From assembly GCF_018618475.1 (NCBI RefSeq), contig NZ_JACSMD010000003.1, positions 1 through 64,000 on the forward strand: a stretch of DNA of 64,000 bases, written 5' to 3'. Numbering within the stretch: position 1 is the stretch's first letter; the number at the start of each line of letters is the position of its first letter. Positions 1 to 10,427 of this stretch are shown here, one piece after another. The stretch is from Exiguobacterium sp. s122. GTDB taxonomy: Bacteria; Bacillota; Bacilli; Exiguobacteriales; Exiguobacteriaceae. The notes beneath the pieces are model-generated. The model saw nothing but the letters and a program-made list of their open reading frames with translations, made no database searches and was not told the DNA's origin. A program made the translations under genes and the position numbers.

Positions 1-97
<97 letters not shown>

Positions 98-100
98 AAA

Positions 101-141
101 CGGTGGTTCTGGAGCATTCGCTCAAGGGCCGCCGCTTTTTT
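101..141 (+). terminator. rRNA operon terminator
   Basis: CGGTGG at 101-106 pairs with CCGCCG at 129-134, with an inner GAGC/GCTC helix, and a run of six T follows at 136-141. It lies directly behind the 5S rRNA and probably ends the rRNA operon. Confidence 0.75.
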
Positions 142-175
142 ATATCGTCATTCAAATGAAAGAGAGGAAGAACAG

Positions 176-367
176 ATGGCCAAAAAAATCAAAGTATACG
201 TCGAGCCAAACGAGACGGTCGGTGAGTGTTTAGATCGCATCGCTCAAATGGGGTATCGCCCGGTACGTAGGATTGAGAAGCCTGTCTTTGAAAAAACGGG
301 AACCAAAGACGAACCTGTACATTCCCATCAATCGATTTTATTTGAGTGCGTTGCTCTCAAACCATAA
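176..367 (+). CDS. yebG: NETI-motif small protein (YebG-like)
   Basis: A 63-residue protein with the N-terminal stretch VEPNETVGECLDRI, a variant of the NETI motif that names this family of short Bacillus proteins of unknown function. The ATG at 176 is chosen because AGAGGAAG sits just upstream and the family begins with a short basic MAKK segment; a longer upstream in-frame start would run into the 5S rRNA. In Bacillus subtilis yebG also lies directly upstream of purE, so the position agrees. It is followed by its own terminator and is not part of the pur operon. No biochemical role is known to me. Confidence 0.85.
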   Translation: MAKKIKVYVEPNETVGECLDRIAQMGYRPVRRIEKPVFEKTGTKDEPVHSHQSILFECVALKP

Positions 368-374
368 TGCCTAA

Positions 375-400
375 CCGTCCTCTATGAGGGCGGTTTTTTT
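375..400 (+). terminator. Terminator of the NETI gene
   Basis: CCGTCCTC at 375-382 pairs with GAGGGCGG at 386-393 with a tiny loop, followed by seven T. It separates the NETI gene from the pur promoter. Confidence 0.85.
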
Positions 401-418
401 GTCTTCGTACAGCGGGTT

Positions 419-462
419 AAAAGCGAACGATAAATATTCAGACAATTAAAATGTTCGCACTT
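419..462 (+). promoter_or_regulatory. Tandem inverted PurR boxes
   Basis: Two copies of the CGAA core of the Bacillus PurR box (consensus AWWWCCGAACWWT) face each other. Box 1 at 419-431 (AAAAGCGAACGAT) matches 11 of 13. Box 2 at 450-462 on the other strand matches about 11 of 13. The 18-base gap is close to the 16-17 bases usual in Bacillus, and the pair ends two bases before the -35 element, as expected for repression by PurR when PRPP is low. No purR gene is present in the window. Confidence 0.7.
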
Positions 463-464
463 TG

Positions 465-494
465 TTGACATGTTTTCAAAGAACAAGGTACGAT
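465..494 (+). promoter_or_regulatory. pur operon promoter
   Basis: TTGACA at 465-470 and TACGAT at 489-494 are separated by 18 bases, a good sigma-A promoter. It lies between the PurR boxes and the riboswitch aptamer. Confidence 0.8.
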
Positions 495-523
495 AGGCGT
501 GTGAGTTAAGAAAATTAAATATC

Positions 524-594
524 GCTCCATATAATCGCAAGGAAATGGCTTGCAAGTTTCTACCTGATCACCGATTCTGGTCAGACTATGGGGT
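524..594 (+). ncRNA. Purine (guanine-type) riboswitch aptamer
   Basis: All core elements of the purine aptamer are present: P1 (524-531 with 587-594), the J1/2 segment ATATAATC, P2 closed by L2 GGAAATGG, J2/3 AAGTTTCTACC, P3 with an L3 that starts CCG, and J3/1 GACTATG. The base equal to C74 of the xpt riboswitch is a C (586), which selects guanine or hypoxanthine rather than adenine. P3 is one base pair longer than in xpt, and L2/L3 carry substitutions discussed in the findings. Confidence 0.95.
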
Positions 595-663
595 ATAGTC
601 GACATTTTTTTGTCGTGGTCTATACCCTAAACTGATGAATCGGTTTGGGGATTTCTTTATTTT
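591..663 (+). promoter_or_regulatory. Riboswitch antiterminator and terminator
   Basis: GGGTATAG (591-598) can pair with CTATACCC (620-627), extended by CGAC/GTCG inside; this uses the 3' strand of aptamer P1. The last bases of that helix (625-627) are also the start of a second hairpin, CCCTAAAC (625-632) with GTTTGGGG (643-650), followed by a T-rich run to 663. Ligand-stabilised P1 would free CTATACCC and allow the terminator, so excess guanine should switch the operon off. Confidence 0.8.
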
Positions 664-678
664 AAGGGGGACGTTGAA

Positions 679-1164
679 GTGAAGACAGTTGGTGTAATCA
701 TGGGTAGCTCATCTGATTGGGAGACGATGCAACATGCATGTGCCGTACTTGATGCATTACACATCGCATACGAAAAACAAGTTGTCTCAGCACACCGTAC
801 ACCTGACTTAATGTTTGAATATGCTGAGAAAGCGAGAGACCGTGGCATTCAAATCATTATTGCCGGTGCAGGCGGGGCTGCCCATCTTCCAGGAATGGTG
901 GCGGCGAAGACGACGTTGCCGGTCATCGGTGTACCGGTTCAATCGAAAGCGTTGAATGGACTCGATTCGCTACTGTCTATCGTTCAAATGCCGGCCGGCG
1001 TGCCGGTCGCAACCGTCGCAATCGGACAAGCCGGTGCAACCAATGCGGGTCTCCTCGCAGCGCAAATTCTTAGTCTTCATTCTACAGAGATTGTCGATCG
1101 TCTCACACAGTATCGCCAAGAGAAAAAAGAGATGGCGATGCAGGGAACGGAGGAACTGGTCTAA
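679..1164 (+). CDS. purE: N5-carboxyaminoimidazole ribonucleotide mutase PurE
   Basis: Moves the carboxyl group of N5-CAIR to C4 to give CAIR, the sixth step of IMP synthesis. The 161-residue protein has the class I PurE landmarks: GSSSDWETM near residue 9, SAHRTP at 37-42 and GGAAHLPG at 65-72. Translation starts at GTG (679), preceded by the strong site AAGGGGG at 664-670. It is the first gene after the purine riboswitch. Its stop codon overlaps the purK start by one base, implying coupled translation with the enzyme that makes its substrate. Confidence 0.97.
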   Translation: MKTVGVIMGSSSDWETMQHACAVLDALHIAYEKQVVSAHRTPDLMFEYAEKARDRGIQIIIAGAGGAAHLPGMVAAKTTLPVIGVPVQSKALNGLDSLLSIVQMPAGVPVATVAIGQAGATNAGLLAAQILSLHSTEIVDRLTQYRQEKKEMAMQGTEELV

Positions 1165-2258
1165 TGAGAATCGGGATTTTAGGCGGTGGCCAACTTGGAC
1201 GGATGATGTCACTCAGTGCAAGTGCAATGGGGTATGAAACACTCAGTCTTGATCCAGCAGAACGCGCGCCTGCTGCGCAAGTTGCCCCGAGTATCGTCGC
1301 GAACTTTGACGACGTCGAGGCAGCAAAAGAACTCGCAGCGCGAACCGATGTCATCACGTATGAGTTCGAGAACATCGACACCACTATGATTGAAGCGATT
1401 CGTGAGAAGTGCCCCCAAGGCATGGACGTCTTGAAAGCGACACAGCATCGTTTGCTTGAAAAACAGATGATTGAGTCGGCAGGGCTACGTGTCGCGCCGT
1501 ACGTACCGATTCGCTCAGTGCGAGACGTGCTAGAGGCTCAAGCGTCACTTGGATTACCGTTTGTGATTAAGACGTGTCGATTTGGATACGATGGCAAAGG
1601 ACAAACGGTCATTCGGACGAAAGAAGACGTGCAATCGTTTAATGAGCAGTTCCGCGAAGAGGAATACGTCGCTGAAGCATGGCTTCCATTTGAAAAAGAA
1701 ATCTCGGTCATCGTGACACGAGGGGTCCATGAGACGACGACGTTCCCGATTAGCGAGAATGTTCATCAGGACAACATCTTACATCTATCGATTGTCCCGG
1801 CCCGTGTCTCCGAAGACATCGCCGAAGACGCCCGTCATCTCGCGTTACAGTTGGCTGACCAGATCGGATTGATTGGAACACTCGCAGTCGAACTGTTCGT
1901 CATGAAAGACGGGTCCCTTTACGTAAATGAACTTGCACCACGACCTCACAACTCAGGACATTATACGATCGACGCATGTGAGACGTCACAATTCGAGCAA
2001 CATATCCGCTCCGTGACGGGCATGTCCCTCGGTCGAACGACGCTACACACTCCGGTTGTCATGGTTAACCTGCTGGGGGAACACATGCCTAAACTGAACC
2101 CACAGAGCTTACCATCGAATGTTAAACTACATCTGTATGGAAAAGATGAAGCAAAACCAGGACGGAAAATGGGACATTTAAATGTGCTCGCCCCTTCTGT
2201 TGATGAGGCGCTTCAAACCATCGAACAACTGGCAATTTGGAAGGAGACTGTTTTATGA
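1164..2258 (+). CDS. purK: N5-carboxyaminoimidazole ribonucleotide synthase PurK
   Basis: ATP-grasp ligase that carboxylates AIR with bicarbonate to N5-CAIR, which PurE then uses. The 364-residue protein begins with the dinucleotide-like loop [11 protein letters not shown] and contains the ATP-grasp core (about residues 100-290) with the segment [13 protein letters not shown], typical of PurK. The start overlaps purE by one base (TAATG) and the end overlaps purB by four bases (ATGA). Length and sequence are ordinary for the family. Confidence 0.97.
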   Translation: MRIGILGGGQLGRMMSLSASAMGYETLSLDPAERAPAAQVAPSIVANFDDVEAAKELAARTDVITYEFENIDTTMIEAIREKCPQGMDVLKATQHRLLEKQMIESAGLRVAPYVPIRSVRDVLEAQASLGLPFVIKTCRFGYDGKGQTVIRTKEDVQSFNEQFREEEYVAEAWLPFEKEISVIVTRGVHETTTFPISENVHQDNILHLSIVPARVSEDIAEDARHLALQLADQIGLIGTLAVELFVMKDGSLYVNELAPRPHNSGHYTIDACETSQFEQHIRSVTGMSLGRTTLHTPVVMVNLLGEHMPKLNPQSLPSNVKLHLYGKDEAKPGRKMGHLNVLAPSVDEALQTIEQLAIWKETVL

Positions 2259-3547
2259 TTGCACGTTATACCCGCCCTGAGATGGCGGCCATTTGGACCG
2301 ATGAGAATAAGTTTGACGCATGGCTCAAAGTCGAGCTTTACGCGTGTGAGGCGTGGAGCGAGTTAGGTGTCATCCCGAAAGAAGACGTCAAAGTACTGTG
2401 GGACGAAGCTTCATTTAACGTCGATCGCATCCTTGAAATCGAACAAGAGACGCGGCATGACGTGATCGCCTTCACTCGTGCCGTCTCGGAGACGCTCGGT
2501 GAAGAAAAGAAATGGGTCCATTATGGATTGACGTCGACGGATGTCGTTGATACGGCGCTCTCTTATTTGATTAAACAAGCGAACGATATTTTAGAGGCCG
2601 ATTTGGATCGCTTCATCGATATTCTCGCTGAAAAGGCGAAAGCACATAAATACGATATCATGATGGGTCGTACACACGGTGTCCACGCTGAACCGACGAC
2701 GTTCGGATTGAAACTCGCGCTCTGGTACGAGGAGATGAAACGGAACAAGAAGCGCTTCAAGGCTGCTCGTGAGACGATTGAGTTCGGTAAAATGAGTGGA
2801 GCTGTCGGCACGTTCGCAAACATCGACCCGTTCATTGAATCGTATGTATGCGACAAATTAGGCATTCAGGCTGCACCGATCTCGACTCAGACGTTGCAAC
2901 GTGACCGTCATGCTGAATATATGGGCACGCTCGCTTTAATCGCCACATCAATCGAGAAGATGGCGACCGAGATTCGTGGGCTTCAAAAGACGGAAACGCG
3001 TGAAGTCGAAGAATTCTTTGCGAAAGGACAGAAAGGTTCGTCGGCGATGCCGCATAAACGTAACCCGATCGGCTCTGAGAACATGACAGGCCTTGCCCGC
3101 GTCATCCGTGGCCACATGGTGACAGCGTACGAGAACGTCCCACTTTGGCATGAGCGCGATATCTCTCATTCGTCAGCAGAGCGCATCATCTTACCGGATG
3201 CGACGAGCCTTTTAAACTATATGCTCAACCGTTTTGGCAACATCGTGAAGAATTTGACGGTATTCCCGGACAACATGCGCCGCAATATGGACCGGACGTT
3301 TGGCATCATCTTCTCACAACGGATTCTACTCGCTTTAATCGAGAAAGGTTGGTCACGTGAGGCGGCTTATGACGCCGTGCAACCGAAGGCGATGCAGGCG
3401 TGGGAAGAAGAGACGATGTTCCGTACTTTGATTGAACAGGATACAGAAATGGGCCAACTCTTCACGAGTGAAGAGCTCGATGACTTATTCGACCCGAGCC
3501 ATCATGTACGCCGTGTCGATGTGATTTTTGAACGCTGTGGTTTGTAA
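2255..3547 (+). CDS. purB: Adenylosuccinate lyase PurB
   Basis: Releases fumarate from SAICAR in IMP synthesis and from adenylosuccinate in AMP synthesis. The 431-residue protein belongs to the fumarase/aspartase superfamily; the signature [10 protein letters not shown] with the catalytic serine loop lies near residues 261-272. The ATG at 2255 is preferred over an in-frame upstream ATG (2237) because AAGGAG ends eight bases before it and the product then starts [10 protein letters not shown] as in other PurB proteins. It overlaps purK by the ATGA tetranucleotide. Confidence 0.97.
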   Translation: MIARYTRPEMAAIWTDENKFDAWLKVELYACEAWSELGVIPKEDVKVLWDEASFNVDRILEIEQETRHDVIAFTRAVSETLGEEKKWVHYGLTSTDVVDTALSYLIKQANDILEADLDRFIDILAEKAKAHKYDIMMGRTHGVHAEPTTFGLKLALWYEEMKRNKKRFKAARETIEFGKMSGAVGTFANIDPFIESYVCDKLGIQAAPISTQTLQRDRHAEYMGTLALIATSIEKMATEIRGLQKTETREVEEFFAKGQKGSSAMPHKRNPIGSENMTGLARVIRGHMVTAYENVPLWHERDISHSSAERIILPDATSLLNYMLNRFGNIVKNLTVFPDNMRRNMDRTFGIIFSQRILLALIEKGWSREAAYDAVQPKAMQAWEEETMFRTLIEQDTEMGQLFTSEELDDLFDPSHHVRRVDVIFERCGL

Positions 3548-3552
3548 TCGTT

Positions 3553-3572
3553 GAGGGGCATCATGCCCCTCT
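3553..3572 (+). other. Intergenic hairpin between purB and purC
   Basis: GAGGGGC and GCCCCTC form a perfect GC-rich inverted repeat around a short loop in the only sizeable gap inside the first half of the operon. No T run follows, so it is not an obvious terminator; an mRNA processing or stability element is more likely. Confidence 0.6.
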
Positions 3573-3596
3573 CACTTTAAGGGGGAACGGATACAG

Positions 3597-4301
3597 ATGG
3601 AAGCAATCTACGAAGGTAAGGCGAAAGCGTTATACGAGACAGAAGAGCCGGGTGTGCTCCGCGTTTACTATAAAGACGACGCAACAGCATTCAATGGGGA
3701 AAAGAAACAATCGATTGATGGAAAAGGTGTGCTAAATAACGCCATCACGACTCGCTTGTTCGAGCTGATGCACGACAATAAAATTCCGACGCACTTTATT
3801 CAAAAAGTATCGGACCGCGAACAACTCGTCCGTCGCGTCGACATCATTCCACTCGAAGTCGTCGTCCGGAACGTCGCTGCTGGCAGTCTCGCAAAACGAC
3901 TAGGTTGGGAAGAAGGGACACCACTCCTCGCACCAATCGTTGAATTCTATTATAAAGATGACGCACTCGGAGATCCGCTTCTGACAGAAGATCATATCCG
4001 TTTACTACAAGTCGCTACACATAAAGAAGTCGAAACATTGCGACAACTTGGGCTTTGGGTAAATGATGTCTTAGTTGAATTTTTTGCTGACCACGGCATC
4101 GACTTAATCGATTTCAAGCTCGAGTTCGGTAAAGTCGACGGGACGATTATTCTCGCAGATGAGATTTCGCCGGACACTTGCCGCCTGTGGGACCAAGAGA
4201 CGAAGCAGAAACTTGACAAAGATGTATTTCGTAGAGACCTCGGCTCACTGACTGAGACGTACGGCCAGCTGTTAACACGCATAGGGGGAATGAACCAATG
4301 A
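3597..4301 (+). CDS. purC: SAICAR synthase PurC
   Basis: Condenses CAIR with aspartate using ATP to give SAICAR. The 234-residue protein begins with YEGKAKALYETEE, the PurC nucleotide-binding start, and carries the motifs VVVRNVAAGSLAKRLG and DFKLEFG. The ATG at 3597 follows AAGGGGGA with ideal spacing. The stop overlaps the purS start (ATGA at 4298-4301). Length is normal. Confidence 0.97.
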   Translation: MEAIYEGKAKALYETEEPGVLRVYYKDDATAFNGEKKQSIDGKGVLNNAITTRLFELMHDNKIPTHFIQKVSDREQLVRRVDIIPLEVVVRNVAAGSLAKRLGWEEGTPLLAPIVEFYYKDDALGDPLLTEDHIRLLQVATHKEVETLRQLGLWVNDVLVEFFADHGIDLIDFKLEFGKVDGTIILADEISPDTCRLWDQETKQKLDKDVFRRDLGSLTETYGQLLTRIGGMNQ

Positions 4302-4540
4302 AAAAAGTAAACGTGTACGTGACATTACGTGAAAGTGTACTCGACCCACAAGGCGTCGCCGTCAAAGGTGGCCTAGATCATCTCGGTTTCACAGGTATTG
4401 AATCGGTTCGCATCGGCAAGATGATCGAACTTCAAGTCACGGATGAGACGACTGAAGCGATGGTCCAAGAGATGTGTGAGAAGTTACTCGTCAATACGGT
4501 CATTGAGAATTACGAGATTGAGATGGGGGTACTCGCATGA
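4298..4540 (+). CDS. purS: FGAM synthase subunit PurS
   Basis: Small structural subunit (80 residues) that joins PurQ and PurL into the three-part phosphoribosylformylglycinamidine synthase found in Bacillus and relatives. The sequence has the typical start [16 protein letters not shown] and the motif [16 protein letters not shown]. It overlaps purC and purQ by four bases each, so the three subunit genes are translated in series. Confidence 0.96.
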   Translation: MKKVNVYVTLRESVLDPQGVAVKGGLDHLGFTGIESVRIGKMIELQVTDETTEAMVQEMCEKLLVNTVIENYEIEMGVLA

Positions 4541-5217
4541 AGTTCGCGGTCATCGTCTTCCCAGGATCGAACTGTGACCTCGATATGTACCATGCGGTCA
4601 AAGACGTGATGGGTGAAGAAGCAGAGTACGTGTTCCATACGGAGACGTCACTAGACGGATACGACGGTGTGCTTCTCCCGGGAGGATTTTCATATGGGGA
4701 TTACTTACGGTGCGGGGCCATTGCACAGTTTTCACCGATCATGAGTGAAGTGAAACGTTTCGCTGAAGAAGGAAGTCCAGTATTCGGTGTCTGCAATGGA
4801 TTCCAAGTGCTCGTCGAGACAGGGTTATTGCCAGGTGCGTTAATGCGAAACCGTGATTTAAAGTTCATGTGTAAGACGGTCGAGCTGAAAGTCGAAAACA
4901 ACGAGACGATGTTCACGAGCGACTACGGCAGCGGTGAGACGATTCGGATTCCGATCGCACATGGGGAAGGCAATTACTATTGTGACGACGAGACACTCGA
5001 GATGCTTCGGGCGAACGGACAAATCGTATTCACGTATACGGACAACCCGAACGGATCGGCAGCGGACATCGCCGGCATCACAAACGCACAAGGCAACGTG
5101 CTCGGTATGATGCCGCACCCGGAACGGGCGGTCGAGCGATTACTTGGCAGTGAAGACGGAAAACGATTATTCACTTCAATGGTGAAATGGGGGACTCGAC
5201 ATGCTAGTTACAACTGA
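4537..5217 (+). CDS. purQ: FGAM synthase glutaminase subunit PurQ
   Basis: Class I glutamine amidotransferase that supplies ammonia to PurL. The 226-residue protein shows the nucleophile loop [18 protein letters not shown] and, near the C-terminus, the histidine/glutamate motif [10 protein letters not shown]. It overlaps purS by four bases and purL by 17 bases. Confidence 0.97.
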   Translation: MKFAVIVFPGSNCDLDMYHAVKDVMGEEAEYVFHTETSLDGYDGVLLPGGFSYGDYLRCGAIAQFSPIMSEVKRFAEEGSPVFGVCNGFQVLVETGLLPGALMRNRDLKFMCKTVELKVENNETMFTSDYGSGETIRIPIAHGEGNYYCDDETLEMLRANGQIVFTYTDNPNGSAADIAGITNAQGNVLGMMPHPERAVERLLGSEDGKRLFTSMVKWGTRHASYN

Positions 5218-7420
5218 ACCGACAGCACAAGATATCCGTGAAGCACGCTTATACGCGACGATGGGACTTTCCGACGAAGAGTACGCACTCGTCGTCTCGC
5301 TACTCGGACGTGACCCGAATTACACGGAAATCGGCTTGTTCTCGGTCATGTGGTCAGAACACTGTTCGTACAAAAACTCGAAGCCTGTACTCCGTAAATT
5401 CCCGACAACTGGGAAGCACGTCCTCCAAGGACCGGGAGAAGGAGCTGGAATCGTCGACATCGGTGACGGGCAAGCGGTCGCTTTCAAGATTGAAAGCCAC
5501 AACCATCCGTCAGCGATCGAGCCGTACCAAGGCGCGGCGACCGGAGTCGGCGGTATCATCCGCGACATCTTCTCAATGGGTGCGCGTCCTGTGGCACTCC
5601 TCAACTCGCTCCGCTTCGGAGATTTGAACGAATCACGTGTGAAACATCTATTCGGCCACGTCGTCTCCGGGATTGCCGGATATGGCAACTGTGTCGGCAT
5701 TCCAACAGTCGGTGGAGAAGTCGCGTTTGACCCGGCATACGCCGGTAATCCGCTCGTCAATGCGATGTGCGTCGGGCTCATCCGCCACGAAGACATTCAA
5801 AAAGGAATTGCGGAAGGCGTCGGCAACTCGGTCATGTACGTCGGGGCGACGACCGGCCGCGACGGGATTCACGGTGCGACATTCGCCTCGGAAGAACTCG
5901 GTGAGGATGCGGACGAGAAGCGTCCTGCCGTTCAAGTCGGAGATCCGTTTATGGAGAAACTGTTAATCGAAGCGTGCCTTGAAGTCATTAAGCATCCGGC
6001 TCTCGTCGGTATCCAAGATATGGGCGCAGCAGGCCTCACTTCGTCTTCTGCTGAGATGGCGTCAAAAGCCGGAATGGGCATCGAGATGAATCTCGACCTC
6101 GTCCCACAACGGGAGTCAGGGATGACCCCGTACGAAATGATGTTGTCGGAGTCACAAGAACGGATGCTCCTCGTCGTCAAGGCAGGACATGAAGACGAGA
6201 TCGAAGCAATCGTCACGAAGTGGGGACTTCATGCGATCAAAATCGGAGAAGTCATCGAAGACAAAGTACTCCGCCTTGTGCATCACGGCGAGATTGCGGC
6301 AGAAGTGCCAGTCGATGCGCTCGCTGAAGACGCGCCAGTCTATCATAAGCCGTCAAAAGTGCCGGCCTATTACGAAACGTTCCAAGCGATGGCACCGGTC
6401 CAACCGGTCGTCGCGGACGTGCTCGCGACATGGAAAGATGTCCTCGCCATGCCGACGATCGCTTCGAAACGTTGGGTGTACGAGCAGTATGATCACATGG
6501 TCCAGACGTCAACTGTCGTCGCGCCAGGAAGTGACGCTGCCGTTATCCGGATTCGCGATACAGAAAAATCACTTGCGATGACAACGGATTGTAATGCGAA
6601 ATACGTGTACCTTGACCCACGTGTCGGTGGTGCGATTGCGGTCGCTGAAGCAGCGCGCAACATTATCGCGAGCGGAGCTGAACCGCTCGCGCTCACGGAT
6701 TGCTTGAACTTCGGTAGCCCAGACAAACCAGAAGGGTTCTGGCAACTCGATCAAGCGGTTGAAGGAATGGCTGAAGCGTGTCGAACGCTTGATACACCGG
6801 TCATCGGAGGAAACGTCTCGCTTTACAATGAGTCGAATGGAACAGCTATTTATCCGACACCCGTCGTTGGCATGGTCGGTTTGATTGAAAAGCGTGAACA
6901 TATCACGACTTCGTTCGCCAAGACAGCAGGCGACGTCGTCTTCTTGCTCGGTGAGACGAAGCCAGAGTTTGGTGGAAGTGCGCTTCAAATGCTTCAAGAC
7001 GGCAAAGTAAGCGGGCATGCACCGTCACTTGACTTAGCGACGGAACGCACGAATCAACAAGCGCTTCTTTCCACGATTCGTCAAGGACTCGTCACAGCAG
7101 CCCATGACGTGTCAGAAGGCGGGCTCGCCGCTGCCCTGCCTGAACTCGTATTCGGGACTGGGTTTGGTTTAGACGTGAGCGTCGAGACGGATCTCGTGAC
7201 GACACTCTTTAGTGAGTCACAGTCACGCTTCCTCGTCACAGTCGCGGCCGATCAAGCGGACGTATTCGAGTCGTTGACGAACGCCGCGCGTCTCGGACAT
7301 GTGACCGAGACACCACAATTGATCATACGGGCAAGCGATCGTCTCATTGAGCTGGAGGTCACCGAGCTGGAACGTGTATGGGAAGGAGCTATTCCATGTT
7401 ATATGACATCCGAGGCATGA
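5201..7420 (+). CDS. purL: FGAM synthase large subunit PurL
   Basis: The synthetase subunit that converts FGAR to FGAM with ATP and ammonia delivered by PurQ. At 739 residues it is the small, Bacillus-type PurL rather than the long fused enterobacterial form, which agrees with separate purS and purQ genes. Recognisable motifs are [35 protein letters not shown] and DMGAAGL. The start lies 17 bases inside purQ. The end overlaps purF by 25 bases. Confidence 0.97.
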   Translation: MLVTTEPTAQDIREARLYATMGLSDEEYALVVSLLGRDPNYTEIGLFSVMWSEHCSYKNSKPVLRKFPTTGKHVLQGPGEGAGIVDIGDGQAVAFKIESHNHPSAIEPYQGAATGVGGIIRDIFSMGARPVALLNSLRFGDLNESRVKHLFGHVVSGIAGYGNCVGIPTVGGEVAFDPAYAGNPLVNAMCVGLIRHEDIQKGIAEGVGNSVMYVGATTGRDGIHGATFASEELGEDADEKRPAVQVGDPFMEKLLIEACLEVIKHPALVGIQDMGAAGLTSSSAEMASKAGMGIEMNLDLVPQRESGMTPYEMMLSESQERMLLVVKAGHEDEIEAIVTKWGLHAIKIGEVIEDKVLRLVHHGEIAAEVPVDALAEDAPVYHKPSKVPAYYETFQAMAPVQPVVADVLATWKDVLAMPTIASKRWVYEQYDHMVQTSTVVAPGSDAAVIRIRDTEKSLAMTTDCNAKYVYLDPRVGGAIAVAEAARNIIASGAEPLALTDCLNFGSPDKPEGFWQLDQAVEGMAEACRTLDTPVIGGNVSLYNESNGTAIYPTPVVGMVGLIEKREHITTSFAKTAGDVVFLLGETKPEFGGSALQMLQDGKVSGHAPSLDLATERTNQQALLSTIRQGLVTAAHDVSEGGLAAALPELVFGTGFGLDVSVETDLVTTLFSESQSRFLVTVAADQADVFESLTNAARLGHVTETPQLIIRASDRLIELEVTELERVWEGAIPCYMTSEA

Positions 7421-8805
7421 ACGAGGAGTGCGGTGTGTTTGGGGTATATGGACACATCGACGCATCTCATCTCGCCTACTATGGCCTGCATAGCCTGCAA
7501 CACCGGGGCCAAGAAGGGACCGGTATCGTCACGTCGGACGGGAAGCAGTTGAATGCGAAGCGGGGGCTCGGCCTTGTCGCCGAAGTATTCGATGAACCGA
7601 CACTCGACGCTCTCACCGGCCATCATGCCATCGGTCACGTCCGTTATTCGACGGCAGGTGGGAACACGCTTGAAAACGTTCAACCGCTTCACTTTAAATC
7701 ACTCAGTGGCGACTTGGCGATGGCGCATAACGGGAACCTCGTCAACGCCATCGAGCTAAAACATATGCTCGAAGCAGAAGGGGCGATCTTTCAAACGACG
7801 TCGGACACCGAAGTCGTTGCCCACTTGATTAAACGGAGTCGCGGCAATTCCTTGAAAGAACGGATTTCTGATAGCTTGGCTCGTCTCGTCGGGGCGTTCG
7901 CGTTTCTTTTCTTAACGGAAGACACGTTATACGTCGCCGTCGATGTCCATGGGCTCCGTCCACTCTCGCTCGGTCAAACCGAGGATGGGGCGTATGTGTT
8001 CGCATCTGAGACGTGTGCGTTTGACGTCGTCGGCGCGACATACGTCCGGGACGTCGAACCTGGCGAATTGCTTATGATCACCGCCGACGGCATTACGTCT
8101 GAACGTTACAGCGAAGCTGCGGTCCGGGCGATGTGTTCGATGGAGTACATTTATTTCTCGCGCCCGGATTCGATTATCGACGGAGTAAACGTGCATACGG
8201 CGCGTAAAGCAATGGGGAAAAAGATGTTCGACGAGGCGCCGGTCGAGGCGGACGTCGTGACCGGGGTGCCTGATTCAAGTATTTCGGCAGCGATCGGGTA
8301 TGCCGAGGCGAGCGGAATTCCGTATGAGATGGGACTCATCAAAAACCGCTACGTCGGACGGACGTTCATTCAACCGTCGCAAGAACTTCGAGAACGAGGC
8401 GTCAAAATGAAACTGTCCGCACTTCGAGGTGTTGTAAGCGGCAAGCGTGTCATTATGGTCGACGACTCGATCGTCCGGGGCACGACGAGCCGACGTATCG
8501 TGAAGATGCTCCGCGAAGCGGGGGCGACCGAAGTGCATGTTCGGATCACGTCACCACCGATTAAACACCCGTGTTATTACGGCATCGACACATCATCAAA
8601 GGAAGAGTTAATTGCGGCCACTAAATCCATCGCAGAGATTAAAGAAGAGATTGGGGCCGACTCACTAGCGTTTCTTTCATTAGAAGGAACGGTCGACGCG
8701 ATTGACCGACCGTTTGAAGGGAACTTGCGCGGGCAGTGTGCCGCTTGCTTCACCGGACTTTATCCAACAGAACTGGCGGAACTTGTGACAGAGACAAAAG
8801 CTTGA
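7396..8805 (+). CDS. purF: Amidophosphoribosyltransferase PurF
   Basis: Makes phosphoribosylamine from PRPP and glutamine, the committed step of the pathway, despite its place in the middle of the operon. The ATG at 7396 is chosen: AAGGAG is seven bases upstream and the protein then begins with an 11-residue propeptide ([11 protein letters not shown]) before the catalytic Cys of CGVFG, as in Bacillus. PRPP-binding loop [14 protein letters not shown] is present. The cysteines that bind the 4Fe-4S cluster in the B. subtilis enzyme appear conserved ([14 protein letters not shown] and GQCAACF), so this is the oxygen-sensitive, cluster-containing type. Product is 469 residues. Confidence 0.96.
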   Translation: MLYDIRGMNEECGVFGVYGHIDASHLAYYGLHSLQHRGQEGTGIVTSDGKQLNAKRGLGLVAEVFDEPTLDALTGHHAIGHVRYSTAGGNTLENVQPLHFKSLSGDLAMAHNGNLVNAIELKHMLEAEGAIFQTTSDTEVVAHLIKRSRGNSLKERISDSLARLVGAFAFLFLTEDTLYVAVDVHGLRPLSLGQTEDGAYVFASETCAFDVVGATYVRDVEPGELLMITADGITSERYSEAAVRAMCSMEYIYFSRPDSIIDGVNVHTARKAMGKKMFDEAPVEADVVTGVPDSSISAAIGYAEASGIPYEMGLIKNRYVGRTFIQPSQELRERGVKMKLSALRGVVSGKRVIMVDDSIVRGTTSRRIVKMLREAGATEVHVRITSPPIKHPCYYGIDTSSKEELIAATKSIAEIKEEIGADSLAFLSLEGTVDAIDRPFEGNLRGQCAACFTGLYPTELAELVTETKA

Positions 8806-8817
8806 GGGGGACTGACG

Positions 8818-9852
8818 ATGAGTTTAAGATATGAACAAGCGGGTGTGAATTTAGAAGCGGGTTATGAGGCGGTATCGCGCATGAAGCGTCACGTCGCACG
8901 GACGATGCGTCCGGAGGTCATGACCGGCCTTGGTAGCTTCGGTGCGATGATCGACCTCGGCTCGATGCAGATGAAGCATCCGATTCTCGTAAGTGGCACA
9001 GACGGGGTCGGGACGAAGTTAAAACTCGCGTTCGCTCTCGACCAACATGATACGATTGGGATTGACTGTGTGGCGATGTGTGTGAACGACTGCCTCGTCC
9101 ACGGTGCCGAACCCCTCTATTTCTTAGACTACATCGCCACCGGGAAAGCCGAACCGGCGAAACTCGAGCGGATCGTCGCCGGAGTAGCCGAAGGCTGCGT
9201 CCAAGCTGGCTGTGCCCTCGTCGGCGGGGAGACGGCTGAGATGCCAGGGATGTATCCGGACGGCGAATATGACATCGCCGGGTTCGCCGTCGGAGTCGTC
9301 GAGAAGGAAGCGCTCATCGACGGACAGACGATTGAAGCAGGGGATATCATTCTTGGACTCGCTTCGTCAGGCGTTCATTCGAACGGATTCTCGCTCGTCC
9401 GTCATATCGTAGAGTCGCAAGGACTCGCCTACACGGACGAAATCGCGATGCTTGATACGACGCTCGGCAACGCCCTGTTATTGCCGACGCGAATTTATGC
9501 AGAGGCGGCAAAAGCGGCCATCGCGACAGGGCGCGTTCAAGGCATGGCCCATATTACGGGTGGTGGCTTCTATGAGAACGTACCTCGGATGCTTCCGGAA
9601 GGACTCGGCGTCACATTTAACGCCTCAAGCTGGCCGAGCCTGCCGGTGTTTGACTGGCTCGAACAAGTCGGACACGTCTCTAAGCAAGAGATGTTTAACG
9701 TCTTCAATATGGGCATCGGCTTCATGATCACGGTCCGCCCCGAAGATGTGGATGTCGTTGAAGCCGCTCTCGAACGGGCTGGCGAGACGGCGCACCGCAT
9801 CGGAAAAGTGGATGCAAAACCGGGCGTCCGCATTACGGGTGTCGATCAGTGA
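8818..9852 (+). CDS. purM: AIR synthase PurM
   Basis: Closes the imidazole ring, turning FGAM into AIR with ATP. The 344-residue protein contains [12 protein letters not shown] near residue 60 and the downstream [11 protein letters not shown], both hallmarks of PurM, which shares its fold with PurL. It follows purF by 12 bases with the site GAGGGGG upstream and overlaps purN by four bases. Confidence 0.97.
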   Translation: MSLRYEQAGVNLEAGYEAVSRMKRHVARTMRPEVMTGLGSFGAMIDLGSMQMKHPILVSGTDGVGTKLKLAFALDQHDTIGIDCVAMCVNDCLVHGAEPLYFLDYIATGKAEPAKLERIVAGVAEGCVQAGCALVGGETAEMPGMYPDGEYDIAGFAVGVVEKEALIDGQTIEAGDIILGLASSGVHSNGFSLVRHIVESQGLAYTDEIAMLDTTLGNALLLPTRIYAEAAKAAIATGRVQGMAHITGGGFYENVPRMLPEGLGVTFNASSWPSLPVFDWLEQVGHVSKQEMFNVFNMGIGFMITVRPEDVDVVEAALERAGETAHRIGKVDAKPGVRITGVDQ

Positions 9853-10427
9853 AGCGGTTCGCCATCTTCGCTTCTGGTTCCGGAAGCAATGCGGAGACGA
9901 TTTGGCAGTCAATTGAGCAGGGTGATTTGTCAGGCGAGTGTGTTTTACTCGTAACAGATAAGCCGGGAGCGAAAGTGCTCGAGCGGGCGGATGCGCATCA
10001 CATCCCGAGCTTTTCGTTCACACCGAAAGCGTATGCGTCGAAGCGAGACTTTGAAGAAGAGATTCTCGTGTTGCTTCAAGCGCTTCGTGTCGAGTACATC
10101 GTCTTGGCCGGTTATATGCGTTTGATTGGGGACGTCTTGCTCGATGCATATCCGAGTCGGATTCTCAACATTCATCCGTCGCTCCTCCCGGCATTTCCAG
10201 GAAAAGATGCAATCGGTCAAGCGCTTGATGCGAACGCTACCGTCAGTGGCGTCACGATTCATTATGTCGATGCAGGGATGGACACAGGGCCCATTATCGC
10301 GCAGCGTGAGGTGGACATCGCAGGTTGTGATCGTGAAGAAGCGACACGTCGGATTCAGGCGGCAGAGCATGCGCTCTATCCGTATGTATTACATGAAGTG
10401 TTCAATCAACAGGAGGTTTTCAAGTGA
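9849..10427 (+). CDS. purN: Phosphoribosylglycinamide formyltransferase PurN
   Basis: Transfers a formyl group from 10-formyl-THF to GAR. The 192-residue protein has the start [16 protein letters not shown] and the catalytic segment [12 protein letters not shown], with N107 and H109 the expected catalytic pair. Translation starts at GTG inside the purM stop (GTGA at 9849-9852). Confidence 0.96.
   Translation: MKRFAIFASGSGSNAETIWQSIEQGDLSGECVLLVTDKPGAKVLERADAHHIPSFSFTPKAYASKRDFEEEILVLLQALRVEYIVLAGYMRLIGDVLLDAYPSRILNIHPSLLPAFPGKDAIGQALDANATVSGVTIHYVDAGMDTGPIIAQREVDIAGCDREEATRRIQAAEHALYPYVLHEVFNQQEVFK

Noticed and set aside
585-611. GACTAT/ATAGTC hairpin followed by seven T as the riboswitch terminator
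   Set aside because: The stem has only six mostly AT pairs and would make ligand binding turn the operon on; the CCCTAAAC/GTTTGGGG hairpin gives the expected off switch. A minor role is not excluded.
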